Shown here in pieces: positions 12,340 through 23,352 of a stretch of DNA of 64,000 bases; position 1 is the stretch's first letter, and each line of letters begins with the position of its first letter. A program made the translations under genes and the position numbers. This DNA is from Dipteris shenzhenensis. Lineage: Eukaryota; Polypodiophyta; Polypodiopsida; Gleicheniales. The notes under the pieces are model-generated. The model was not told the DNA's origin and ran no database searches. It worked only from the letters and a program-made list of their open reading frames with translations. The stretch lies in NCBI GenBank assembly GCA_047967505.1, contig CM106538.1. One strand, written 5' to 3'.

Positions 12340-12735
12340 GGATACTTCTTAGGTTGTATAAAGAGTGTGGGGATTGACAGATGGTACCTTATGACCTGAC
12401 CTTCTAGAGTTTCACCCTAGGGCACTAGGATAGGACTATCCCAACATGATGATGTGCATGGGACACAACCAGAGAATAGTGAGTGAGTAATGTAAAGTTC
12501 CAAATGTATATTCTAGGATTTAGTAAGAGTGTGGGTATTGACAGTGGGGACCCTATGACATGAATTGCTAGACCTTGTGACCCTATGACATTATAGTGTA
12601 GTAAGAGTGTGGCGATTGATAGTGGCACTAGGATAGGCCTATTCCAGCGTGATGTTACTTTTGGGACCCTAGTGCACTAATCAAGGTGGACTAGTGCTCA
12701 TACATTGTCATAAGGGTGTGAATTTTTGATGTTAG
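12340..12735 (+). repeat. Degenerate repeats built on AGTAAGAGTGTGGGGATTGA
   Basis: The phrase (TAG)TAAGAGTGTGG-GATTGACAG recurs at about 12357, 12520, 12600 and, more weakly, 12708, with CCCTATGACAT and GGCACTAGGATAGG as other shared words. It is an irregular array. Confidence 0.6.
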
Positions 12736-12739
12736 TAGA

Positions 12740-15290
12740 CACTGGAAGAATCATCAAATGAATGGACTGACTAGGGGGTAAGCTGAGATAGATGACTTGG
12801 ACATTAAGACTCCTAGACTCAAGATCTATACATGCATAGACCTAGTAGACTAACTAAGTTTTATGTAGACCTTGGGATAGATTGACTTAATGCATGTAAG
12901 GTTCTTTCAATAAGTGAGATCCTTGGGATAGAAAGAGTGGATGTGATGCTGGCTTGTCCTAGACCTAGTAAATTGGTCAAGATTGTAGTAAGGTTGCATA
13001 ACTTCTTGACAACCATGAGGAGAATGAGTCGAATGTCTCCACTATCTGGGTCTTCATCATAATTTGGTGATTGTTGGAAACAAATGTCATTAAGAAATCA
13101 ATGAAGACTTTCCAACAAATGTGCAGATTTTGTCTACATTTGCAGCAACATTGCCTTAAGATCTTTAGGTTCTTCCAACATAGTAGGTTCTAGGAGCAGG
13201 TCTTGTGGTTCTAGTGCTATGGAAGTAGATAGAAGGGATAACCTTGTAATCATCTATGTAGTGATATCTTGAGCAATCGATTGGATCAAAGATACTTGAA
13301 GTAGAATAGCCTCTCCCTTTGTAGACCCTATAGTAGGTTCTTGTGTAACTACTACTACTAGTACATGTACAATTGTCGTTGTTGTTGCATACTCAATCCG
13401 TTTGGTTGTCCACACATGTTATCGTAATTGTAGAGGTTCATACTCATCCTTGAAGTAGGAAAGGGAAGGTTGGGTGTTGCGTTGCCAAAGCTTTGGTACC
13501 CAAATATTAGTGTTGCTATCGTAGTACCCTTGGACTATAGTTATGCTTTAGGTATCCATCAAGGTTGCCACCTTTGCATGGGCAGCACCTGTTTCTATAA
13601 ATGGCCCTTCTTGAAATAAAAATGTAGGTCTTGAGTATTGAGACACCAATAAAGGGAAATTCGTGGAATCTATAGTTGCTCTCCTTCAAAGTAATATTGA
13701 GCTTGTGGTAGATCGTCCCTCACCCAAATCTTCTTGTACTTTGTCTGTCCTGTGTTTGTGATGAGGACAGTTTTGTTGAACTCAATGTGGGATTCAAGGT
13801 TGATTGCATGAATTTTACTTATACTAGAGATACGGCCATTTTAGCCTCCTTGCAAAGAGACATTATTGAGGTTCGACCATCGTTCTTCATTTTAGTATGG
13901 CTATTCTTCAATCAATTTGACAATTAACACTCAAGCACCATACCCTACCCAAGATGACCTTTTCTTCAATTGTTTTGGTGGGCATGATAAAGAATTGACT
14001 TTCCACCACATGGTTATTAAAATTGAAACTTGAAGTGTAAAATAACCCATGGAATTCAGACCTAGCAATTAACGGTTGTAATTCTTATAGTAGTAGGGGT
14101 AAGAGTTACATGTTTTTCCCATACCTCATGTGTGGTGAAGTTGTGAGTTGCACCTTGATAAACTAATGCAATCATTGTATTCAAAATTTTATCACAAACC
14201 TATAAACTTACAAGCAACTTGGTAGGATCAATCGCTCATCAAAGATATCATCATCTACAAGAGTGCCTTGAGCCTATTCATCATATTGAGTGGTATGGTT
14301 ATGTCTTGCACCTTCTAATTAGGGTTAGCAATCTATGCTCCCCTCTTCTCTAATATGTCTATGGTTGCAAGTAAATGCATCCAATTGTGAGAAAATTCAG
14401 GTTCCAGGAATGGAGCATTCCAATGATTGTCTCAATCCTCACCCTCACTCCTCTCATTACATGCTTGGAATCATTAATTGATGTCATCAATTGAGTAGTG
14501 TCAGACTCCACTATGAATAGTTTCCTAGGCATAGGGTGAGCCTTCTATTCTTGGAGATACACCCTTATGACTTCCTCATTCTATTGTACCCATTCTACCT
14601 ATGCTCAAGTAAGAAACAAGGTTGCTAGACGCTCTAGGTTTAGTCCCGTCTACATACTCTCACTTGTCTTATCAAACAATTATTGCCTCCATCCGAGACT
14701 TCCATGTAGCATATTTGGAGTTGTCATGTTAGCAGATGTCTCTAGATAGAGCTTGCCACCAGATGTAGACATAATGCAAAAATGTAGGGGAAAATGAAGA
14801 AAATATTGTCTATGTGAACTATAACATGCTCTACTAGTGAAGATAGAAACTGCAATGTATCCAACCTATTACAAGGTTTGATGTGGAAACTTATTCTAGA
14901 AACAACCTTTACAAGGTTGAATGTGTGTACAGATGCCAAAAAATAGATGGTAAGGAAAAAATAGCTAATAACGATTTACAATGAAGGCATGTGAAGTGCA
15001 AAATTAGATAACGTGTACAATTTGCCCATTGATAAAATGCCAATGTAGATGAAAAGTGTGAACTCTGGTCACTATACTATGGATGATAAGGTCTCAAGAA
15101 ACATAATGAGTGCGAGACCGCATGTGAGCAAAGGGACTGACTCTGATAAGATATAGTCGGGTCAGAGAAAGGCCTCAATTAGTAGTTGTGGAGTTGAATC
15201 CCCTCTTAGATAACTTAATATACACTACACCAACCATCATAGCAATGAAAAGCAAGAAATTATTTATGTTTCTTAGTTCATTTTAATGTG
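12740..15290. other. Spacer with relic words of the 10.4-11.6 kb element, no gene
   Basis: Plus-strand phrases like GTAGGTTCTTGTGTAACTAC at 13330 repeat those at 11350-11550, where the minus strand reads VVTQEP. The decayed element may therefore extend this far. No continuous frame or domain was seen. Confidence 0.35.
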
Positions 15291-15297
15291 TTACGGG

Positions 15298-15526
15298 TGT
15301 TGAGGATTCATCTCAAACTTCATGTTATGATATGTGCATAGCACTAGCACAAAGAGTGCTAAAAAGGCACAGGGTTGGAAACCCTAATCCTAACCTAAAG
15401 GTATTGATTCTTTTCAACTAATATATTGTACAGTTAGTCATTTGTGGTGTGCTCTCTAGCTATGCCCTCTCTCCTCATCTCCACTCTTCTCCTCTCCCTC
15501 TTCATATTTGTTCATGGTATTAGAGC
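15298..15526 (+). mobile_element. Old LTR relic followed by a primer-binding site
   Basis: The block starts TGTTGAGGATTC at 15298 and ends TTGTTCA at 15514, so it has TG...CA ends and is 217 bp long. It is followed immediately by TGGTATTAGAGC (15515-15526), one mismatch from the initiator tRNA-Met primer-binding site. Downstream is GAGAGATT-rich leader-like sequence with a (GA)n tract near 15767. No gag or pol frame follows, so this is a truncated element. Confidence 0.6.
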
Positions 15527-15899
15527 ATGGTTGTACCCTCTGTTGAGACGTCGTCCTATTGAGAGATTGAAAGATTGGGAGTTCTTGAATTTTCTTCATG
15601 AGAGTTCTCTTTCGGTGAGAGAAATTTTGTTCATGTGAGAGATTTTTGCTCATTAAGAGTTCATTCCTTTGAAGATAATCCATTCATCCTTTTCTCTATG
15701 TTAGAGTGATGATTCCTATTCATTTGATTAAGAGCTTTTGTGAGAGATTTATGGATTGATTGAGAGAGAGAGAGAGAGAGAGGCAGTGTCTTCTATTTCT
15801 TTGAGAGACTTCTGCCATGAGATAGAGACATTTTTTGCTTGTGTGAGATACGTGTTCTATTCTACTCTAAGAAGAGTCTCACATCCTTGAGAGATCCAT

Positions 15900-16858
15900 T
15901 AAAAAGAGAGAGAGATCTGAGTCTACTTTGAGAGAAAAAACTATCTATTTCTTACCTTGGAAAGCCTATCTTATCGAGATTAGACTGTAAGAGCTACATG
16001 GAAGATTGCTTCGACACAAGCCATCAACAACTAACGAGTAGGATGCCTACATACAAGCGACACTTCAAAGAATTGACCAACAAGCAACTCAACGTCTACA
16101 GTGACTACACAGAGAACTTGGCAACATACAACCTACAACTACCTGAGCTCTGGCTATGACGTGACATGAAAGGAACCAAACTGCAACAGCTAGCAGCACC
16201 CATGAGATATGGCAAGCAACAAAACACATATGTAGTAGGGCAATAAGACTCGATAGCTACTATACACAAGCTGATAGCAACATGGAGGCTCAAGACAGCG
16301 AGATTGACAACATCTACTAGTAGCAACCTCAAGCGAACCTCCTTCAACGAGCTTGACTTCAAGCAAAGCAATCACAAGAATAAGCAAAAGACTTAATAAC
16401 ACATAGCTACAACTATAGAGATTGACACAACAACATCACCTAATCACTGGAAACTCAAGCAAAAGCATCAATAGGTGCAACAACTTGAAGGCACACAACC
16501 CAATTGAGCAACAAACAGTGCAAATCAAACCAACAACAACTCAACAAACTACTCAGTGACAACCAACAAAGCAACTAAAGCGCAACATGCAGCATCCACA
16601 TGAGGACACACAGGAAACAACTACAACAAGCAACAAGCGCGAGTGGGTGATGCACAAATGGAAGACTGGACACTTCAGCAACCCACCATGATTGAAGGCT
16701 ACATAGCAATGATGAGAATCGTAGACAGACTTTTTGAGGCAATGATAGAATCAAAAAGGAAAAGTAATTGGGCTTTCAATTTGTCTACACTCATTACATC
16801 ATGTGCAAATTTTGACACTTGCAGCAGCTTAAATTTTGAGCCTCTACATAAGACCCAC
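15900..16858. other. CAA/ACA-rich stretch, no gene recognised
   Basis: Between the two LTR relics the plus strand is rich in CAACAA-type words, with only short frames. It may be decayed internal sequence of the 15.3 kb element, but nothing diagnostic was seen. Confidence 0.35.
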
Positions 16859-17247
16859 TGTTGAGATATGGTGCTATGAGCACATAATTAGTGGCTAAGG
16901 TATGGTATAGGAATGTATTAAAGTAGCCACCCTAGGATGTGGACTACAAGATGTGAGGATGTGGATCGAGGACATCCACAAGGAGAGATGTGGATGAGAG
17001 GATCCCACAAGTGTTGACTATTCTAAGGGCACTCTCTGTATAAGAGGCCTATCATGTATTTTTGAAGAGAGAAATGCACACACACTCAAGATTCTGTTAA
17101 TGAATCCAAGCTAATCTATCTTGGAACCTAATTGACTTGAGGTACATGTCATGAGCACTCTCTTCATTATGTTTCCACATAGGTTCCATCCACCTTAGAG
17201 CGCTCCATAGATCCTGAGACACACATGTTTTCTCATGGTATCAGAGC
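16859..17247 (+). mobile_element. Copia-like LTR with perfect tRNA-iMet primer-binding site, remainder lost
   Basis: A 377-bp candidate LTR runs from TGTTGAGATATGG at 16859 to GTTTTCTCA at 17235. It abuts TGGTATCAGAGC (17236-17247), which matches the 3' end of initiator tRNA-Met. TGTTGAGATATGG is a common opening for plant Ty1/copia LTRs. No partner LTR or pol frame was found downstream, so it is a remnant. Confidence 0.65.
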
Positions 17248-17249
17248 AT

Positions 17250-18270
17250 AGGTTCAACTCTCCTAGTTTAGCTCATTAGTAGTTCACTAGAATTGCTCAC
17301 ATTCCTAGATTAGTTTCAGAATGTAAGATTAGTTTTAGATCTCGAGAGTTCTTCATTGTGAGAGATCCATTATTGAGGTGAGAGAGAGATACCTATCCTA
17401 CTATTCTCAGTGCATTCCTCCATTTCTTCATGACTTGAAGCAGTTGTACAACTTGTACCAATTGGCAGTAGCAGCAAATAAAAGACAGATAACCTCTGCA
17501 ATAAGCAAATCGGCCAAAGCAGCTTAAAAGCAAATGGGTTGTGATCTCACATCGGCAAGTCAAGCCTCTACCAGCCCCGATTGGTCATGGTGTAAGCAGC
17601 ACACTTATTGAATGCAAAACTTTGCAAGGCAAAGGATGGACCGTGCTAGACACTATGGATTTAGGTGAGGTGTCCACGAGAAGTGTTCCAGACGAAGATG
17701 CAAGAAAGAAGGATCCAAGGTGCCTAAAACTAGAGTATCCCGCGTAATCTCTTTTGGCTCCACAGATTGCTAGACAACAGACAATCCATTGGATTTGTCG
17801 AATGGTTCAGTTGCAAACCACTCAAAACTATAATCCTAGGGACAAGACACCAATCCGATTCAACCGAGCTAGCATGGATCTCCTCTCGTCTAGGTGGTAT
17901 AAGTAGATGAAAATGCGAACTTTGCATGTTGCAAAATGGATTACCGGCAACAATAAGTCCTAGATTTATGGTGCATGGATTCAAAGATTAAAATCTTGCT
18001 CATTCTATTGTCATATCCAATTGCCAATCGTTGCATGAGATTGAAAATTCACAACTCTAATAGAAATCTTGTATCTAGGCATTGTACAGCAATGCTATGG
18101 AATAGTACATTGTTTCACAAATAATAAAACCTCTATAGTGCCCTTACTTCTTCAGTACGGTCTTTTAATAAATATCAATCCATTATATACATTTGTTTTG
18201 ATTTTGCAACAATGATTCACATATAGTGCATTGTCCACTAAGTGAGGGTCCATATTACTCGCTTGAATAT
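17250..18270. other. Spacer, nothing recognised
   Basis: This starts with GAGAGAG-rich leader-like sequence of the preceding LTR relic and grades into unassigned sequence with short frames only. Confidence 0.35.
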
Positions 18271-18278
18271 GATTTAAA

Positions 18279-18503
18279 ATGGCATCTAGAAATGATGGTC
18301 TTGTAAAAGTCTTACTTGAGGTGTCCTCTTTGACAATCTTACTAAAAGTTGCTCCTTTTAATTATAACTTGTGCATGTGGTGCTTGCAACCTAGAGAACA
18401 TGAATGGCATCTAGAAATAATGGTCTTATTTTAGGCATCCTCTTTCACAATCTTATAAAAAGTTGCTCCTTTTAGTTGTAACTTGTCCATGTGGTGCTTT
18501 CTT
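18279..18503 (+). repeat. Two-copy tandem duplication, about 120 bp period
   Basis: The block GGCATCTAGAAATGATGGTC ... AAAGTTGCTCCTTTTA ... ACTTG-GCATGTGGTGCTT occurs twice in direct orientation, the second copy starting near 18404. Confidence 0.8.
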
Positions 18504-19708
18504 AAAAAGGGGGAGCCTAGGTCTAATGACAGTGGGAGTTTAGTGGGGTTGCCTAGATTTTGTATTGGGAGCGTGATGAGGTGTGTTGCGCATTTCTTTT
18601 AGAGGTAATGTTTGCTAGTGCCATTGTCATACAACTTACCTCGCTCTTGCACATCAACTCCCAGTGACATCAGATTCATGAAAATTGAGCAAATAGATGC
18701 CCTAATGGAAATATAGTTTTTGTGCTTACTCACCTAACATTCTAGGGTTGCTATCAATATTGACAGGCTTCCAATCTATTGTTGAATGGCCCCCTCCACA
18801 CTCTTCACTATAGCCTCTGTTGAGATACCCTGAGCATCGAAAATCACATTCTCAAAGGAATGATAACCGGGACTCACAATTGGAGCCCGTTGTCGAGGTC
18901 AAAGTTGGCCAAAAAAAGGACTCCCGATCGATTCTGATCGATTCTCCATCTTCGAGAAAATCCTCCTTGCCCATCCATGTCCCATCATGAATGAGAGCAA
19001 TGTCTCTCAAGAGCCCCAAAAGCTACCATCCTAATGAATCTCATCATGGATGCCGACCCTTTTTCGCCCATAGGAAAGTCCTTGTCAATGGGGATTGATA
19101 AGATAATATTTCAAGCTTGTCCAAAGAGACAAAATTCCTACTAAAAAAGGAGGGGAGGCTAGCCCAACAAAATGTATTGTAGAGTGCTGTCTTTTCAAGA
19201 CATGCGTTTTTATGTTGTCATCTGCCATCCGTCCAATCCTACCTGCACCTTTCACAGACAGTGTTATTGACGTTGCTTCTACACGCTAGCTCCCTCACAC
19301 GCTCTCTTACTGTCTTTCTTTCTATTTGCAATCTGAAAGAGAGTGTTGCCCTGCAGCTACATGTTGTCTCCTTGTATCTGCAGTTCCTCATCTCCAGTAC
19401 AGAATTATAGTGGCCCTCTCACTGCAGCTAGCTAGCTAGCTACATGATGATGTTTCTCTGTTGCTTCTTCTTCTTGGAAAGGTGATTGAGCAGCTTAGCT
19501 TGCACACTCGGGAAGTGTTCCAGTGCCCTTCCCCTGAGGAGGAGGAGGAGGAGGAGGAGCATCCTAAGTAGGTACTCGTCCGTTGCAGCTCCCTCCCTCC
19601 TTTGTCAGATTGCTCACGGGAGGAGCTGCCCCTCATCTCACGTATCACTCTTTCCTTGCCCTTTCTTCTCCTACTCTTTCTTCTACAAAACCCCTGTTTC
19701 TGAATCTG

Positions 19709-19834
19709 TAGTCCTGGCTCTCAGCAGGCAAGAATTGGGCTTTCCTTCTTAGCTAGCACACTTCACCCTCAGTGCCAATCTGTAGTCCTGGCTCCCAGGC
19801 AAGAATTGGGCATTCATTCTTAGCTAGCACACTA
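19709..19834 (+). repeat. Direct duplication of about 53 bp in the leader of the DUF1191 gene
   Basis: TGTAGTCCTGGCTC, then GGCAAGAATTGGGC, then TTCTTAGCTAGCACACT appears at about 19709-19760 and again at about 19781-19834, with small indels. It lies just upstream of the candidate start codons. Confidence 0.85.
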
Positions 19835-19842
19835 CTCCCGCA

Positions 19843-21117
19843 GTGCCACCTTGCTTGCTCAGTGGAGCAGGACGTGTTTCCATGGCGGATTCGAGGTTCT
19901 TTGTTCACGCTGTTGCTGCGCATCGTAGCTCAGCTCAGCAACACCGTCTTCACTTCGGAGGAGCCACTCACGGCGAAGGTAAGGAGAGGCCCTTCCTCCT
20001 TTCTCCAAGTTCCATGACAGATTCTAGCGTCCGTGATCAGGCCGTTGCTCCGCTTCTCATCTCAGCAGAGCAAGATAGCTGTGTTGGTGCCCTTAGCGAA
20101 GCTTATAAGAATGGCCACTACTCGTTCTTTCTACTTGCCTGCTGCTTCTTCTACCTTGTAAGCCTCTCTGTGGCTTCGAGTAATGCCACACAATCTGTGC
20201 AGGTTGCCAACAATGGCGACAGAACCGATATCTCCGATTCCGTTGTGAATTCCGTTAGACGAGAGGGCGTGGATAGCTCGCTACGCAAGTACGCATTTCT
20301 TGCCGTCTCTCAAGTAGACGCAGGAACCGTATTCGATGTCAGTTTGACTCCCTTCCTCAGTGGAATCAAGGCCGAAGCAATTCGACTCGAGTCTGATACT
20401 CTCAAGGAACAAGGCCTCACTTTCAATGAGTTTTCCATACCACAGGGGGCTGAAATTGATTCGAATAGCTTTCTCCTCCTGATCTATCGCAAGATCTTCA
20501 ACTTCACCGTGTACTCGCTGCCCTTGCAATACGAATTCGGGGGCCCTGTCGTGGGTATTATCAGCTACTCACCTCCCAACTTTACCACCGACGATCCCAA
20601 TCTTCCCCAAGTACCTGTTACCTTTCCAAACAGCTCTATCAGCGTTCATGTACCTCTCTATCCTTCATACGCCCAAGCAGTTCCACTCTGTGCTTTCTTC
20701 TCTGCCGATGGCAGCGTGACCTTCGGCAATGTCACCTCCTTACCGAACGTATGCATGTCCGCGACTCTTGGAGACGTTGCTTTGGTCTTTCTATCTCAAG
20801 ATTTGCCTTCCAAACAGAGCTCAACCCCTGCACTTACGACTCTACAAACTCCGTTGCGTGGAAGGAAAGTCGCTCGACATTGGAAACTTGCAGTGGGGGG
20901 TGTTTGCGTAGCATTTGCAGGCGTGGCTCTTTGTGTTGTCATTTCAGGTGTAACTGTGAGACTGGCAGAGCAGATGAAGGTGGCTATCATGGCCCATTTC
21001 GCAGACAATGAAGAGGCGCTGCAGACATCTTTGATCGGAATCAGCAGGCCACCAACAGCAGCAGTTGTGCGAACAAAACCCACTTTAGAGATGGACATGG
21101 CTCGCTTCAGAGACTGA
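19843..21117 (+). CDS. DUF1191-family type I membrane protein
   Basis: A 424-codon frame. DUF1191 is a land-plant family of secreted or membrane proteins of unknown function. Family signatures include the YAF motif (residues 150-152), VFDVSLTPFLSGIKAEAIRL (about 163-182), FNEFSIP (194-200), PVVGIISYSP (235-244), a tail helix at about 347-371, and a conserved C-terminal tail, LQTSLIGISRPPT-AAVVRTKP. A hydrophobic segment at 93-111 followed by ASS looks like a signal peptide core. Five N-glycosylation sequons lie between the two hydrophobic segments, consistent with an extracellular domain and a 53-residue cytosolic tail. The true start is uncertain: M14 (19882, CATGGCG context) or M58 (20014) are alternatives, and GAAG/GTAAGG at 19975-19984 looks like a strong splice donor, so the 5' end could be an intron. 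Biochemical role unknown. Confidence 0.85.
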   Translation: MPPCLLSGAGRVSMADSRFFVHAVAAHRSSAQQHRLHFGGATHGEGKERPFLLSPSSMTDSSVRDQAVAPLLISAEQDSCVGALSEAYKNGHYSFFLLACCFFYLVSLSVASSNATQSVQVANNGDRTDISDSVVNSVRREGVDSSLRKYAFLAVSQVDAGTVFDVSLTPFLSGIKAEAIRLESDTLKEQGLTFNEFSIPQGAEIDSNSFLLLIYRKIFNFTVYSLPLQYEFGGPVVGIISYSPPNFTTDDPNLPQVPVTFPNSSISVHVPLYPSYAQAVPLCAFFSADGSVTFGNVTSLPNVCMSATLGDVALVFLSQDLPSKQSSTPALTTLQTPLRGRKVARHWKLAVGGVCVAFAGVALCVVISGVTVRLAEQMKVAIMAHFADNEEALQTSLIGISRPPTAAVVRTKPTLEMDMARFRD

Positions 21118-21487
21118 CTATTCTTTCTTGTCATGAAGTTAAACAGTGCTTGGTGGTTTGCTTGCTAGACACAGAGAGTTGATGCTTTTCTGCTCTAGCA
21201 TCTGTACAATGGGTGGAATTCTCCCTTGATGCTGGTTCTGCTTTCTTGCCCAGGGAGGGGTGGTTGGATTCAGACTCCATTTTTTGGGAGTCTATCTTGG
21301 GTGTTTGCTTCTTCCAATGGAAGGAACTCCATTCAGTGGAGAAGGAAGAGAAATTGGTACTGACTTAACTTAAAACCTAGTGATGTACAGGTTAAAAGCC
21401 CATTATGTACTGCAGGAAGGTGGATCAACTGTCTAGAGTCAAAAAGCGAGTGTTGATTTTGTGAGACATTTTGTGACAAATTCCTCT

Positions 21488-21597
21488 GTGTTCTGAGTGA
21501 TTGGAACTGGTGAAGAAGAGCAATGTGTTCTGGGTGATCGGAACTGGTGAAGAAGAGCAATCCAATTGTGTTCTGGGTGAAGAAGAGCAATCCAATT
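21488..21597 (+). repeat. Three tandem repeats in the probable 3' UTR of the DUF1191 gene
   Basis: Units start with GTGTTCTG-GTGA at 21488, 21525 and 21568 and end in GAAGAAGAGCAAT. The third unit lacks the GGAACTGGT block. Spacing to the stop codon is about 370 bp. Confidence 0.85.
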
Positions 21598-21856
21598 AGC
21601 ATTGGAGGCCATCTGTTCAAAGTGATAGTAGTGGACTTGTGATCATAACTTTCTCCATGCTTGGGAAAGTAGAAGTATGCAGCCTTCATGTTTGGCCTGG
21701 ATTTTAATCTCTGTTTAGGCTATTTTTTGTGATTATTGAATGTATCAAAGCCAGGCTTGTATTTAGTAGTGAGTTTTGTATACCGTTGGTGGCCTGCCTA
21801 AGAGTTGACTTCCTCAACGATTTTTATGCCATATCTCTTGTAAGTTGTCTGAGCTC

Positions 21857-23352
21857 ATGGCAAATGATTATTTGACTTAACAACTCATATTTTAGTGTTT
21901 TTTTTTCACCACCCAAAACGCTTTCATTTCTTGGACTTAACTAGTCCATTCAGAGGTGCCTGAAATCTTATGTTGATTAATAAGGTCACATGGCCTTGAC
22001 CTAAGTGCTCTTGAAGCGCAGGCCTATATGGTTTGGCCATTGTTTTCAGCTTTAGCGTTCCCAAGAAAAAAAAGTCCTATGTATAAAAATGATAGTCTTT
22101 GGCATATACAACAATTTTTAACAAAGTGTCTCATCAATTTGTAAATATGGTATGCTATTACTTGTGACCTTAATGTCTAGACACTTCAAAAATTTTGCGT
22201 CGAGTTTCCCAACGTGAAATAACCCTCTACTACAAATGTTAACAATAGTCTTTATATGCAAAAATTTTGCACTACTTCCTAGCGCACAACAATTTTCCCC
22301 ACACATGGACCCTAGAGAAATGTTCTTCAGACACACTTTCCTATTATCTTTATATGTTCTTGCCAAGGGTTACATGAGCAAAACAATGCGAGGAATCTTA
22401 GTGCATGTGTGATGTCATAGCTCCAAATTATAGCATCTAATTTTGATGCAATGCCATCATAATTTGTATTCTTCCATTTGATGTATTTATATTCTCAAAT
22501 TCCCAAAACCGCATAGATAATGTAAAGCATATTGAGGCCCATGAACAAGTAATGTGAAAGCTTTTCTTGCTTTTCTAATACAAAATGGCTCTAAAATGAG
22601 CCCGCTTTCATTGGCAAATGATTATTTGACTTCACAACTCTTATTTTAGTTCTTTTTTTTTCACCTCCAAAAACGCTTTCATTCTTGGACTTAACTAGTT
22701 TGGTGCCTCAAATCTTATGTTGATTAATTAGGTCACATGGCCTTGATCTAGTTGCTCTTGAAGCACAGGCCTATATGGTTTGGCCATTTTTTGGCAGCTT
22801 TAGAGTCCCCATTAAGAGTCCTATGTATAAAAATGATAGCCTTTGGCTAGTACAACCGTTCTTAACAAAGTGTCTAATCAACTTGTAAATATGGTATGCC
22901 GTCGGTTTAGCAAATGTCACATTTATAACTGATAAGGATAATATGGAGGTTTGAGGGTCTATTACTTGTTACCTTAATATCTAGACACTTCTAAAGGCAA
23001 AAAAAATTGCGTTGAGTTTCCCAATGTGAAATAACCCTCTTGTAAAAACATTGCACTACTTCCTAGCACACAACTTTCCCCACACATAGACCTAGAGAAA
23101 TAATCTTCATACGTAGTTCTATATATGTTTTTACCAAAGGTTAACAATGTGAAGCATCTTTGTGATGCCATAGCTCCAAATTATAGCATCTAATTTTTAT
23201 GCAATGCCATGATAATATTCTCTTTTGTATTCTTCATTGATTTATATATATCCTCAAATTTCCAAAAATATTGAGGCCCATGAACAAGTAATGTGAAAGC
23301 TTTTCTTGCTTTTCTAATACGAAATGGCTCCAATATGAGCCCGCTTATATTG
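21857..23352 (+). repeat. Direct duplication of a roughly 750-bp segment
   Basis: Copy 1 (about 21857-22611) and copy 2 (about 22612-23352) both begin GGCAAATGATTATTTGACTT. They share many long blocks (for example GCCTATATGGTTTGGCCATT) and both end near ATGAGCCCGCTT. Identity looks like 80-90% with several indels. There is no coding frame. It could be a tandem duplication or two copies of an unclassified non-autonomous element. Confidence 0.85.
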
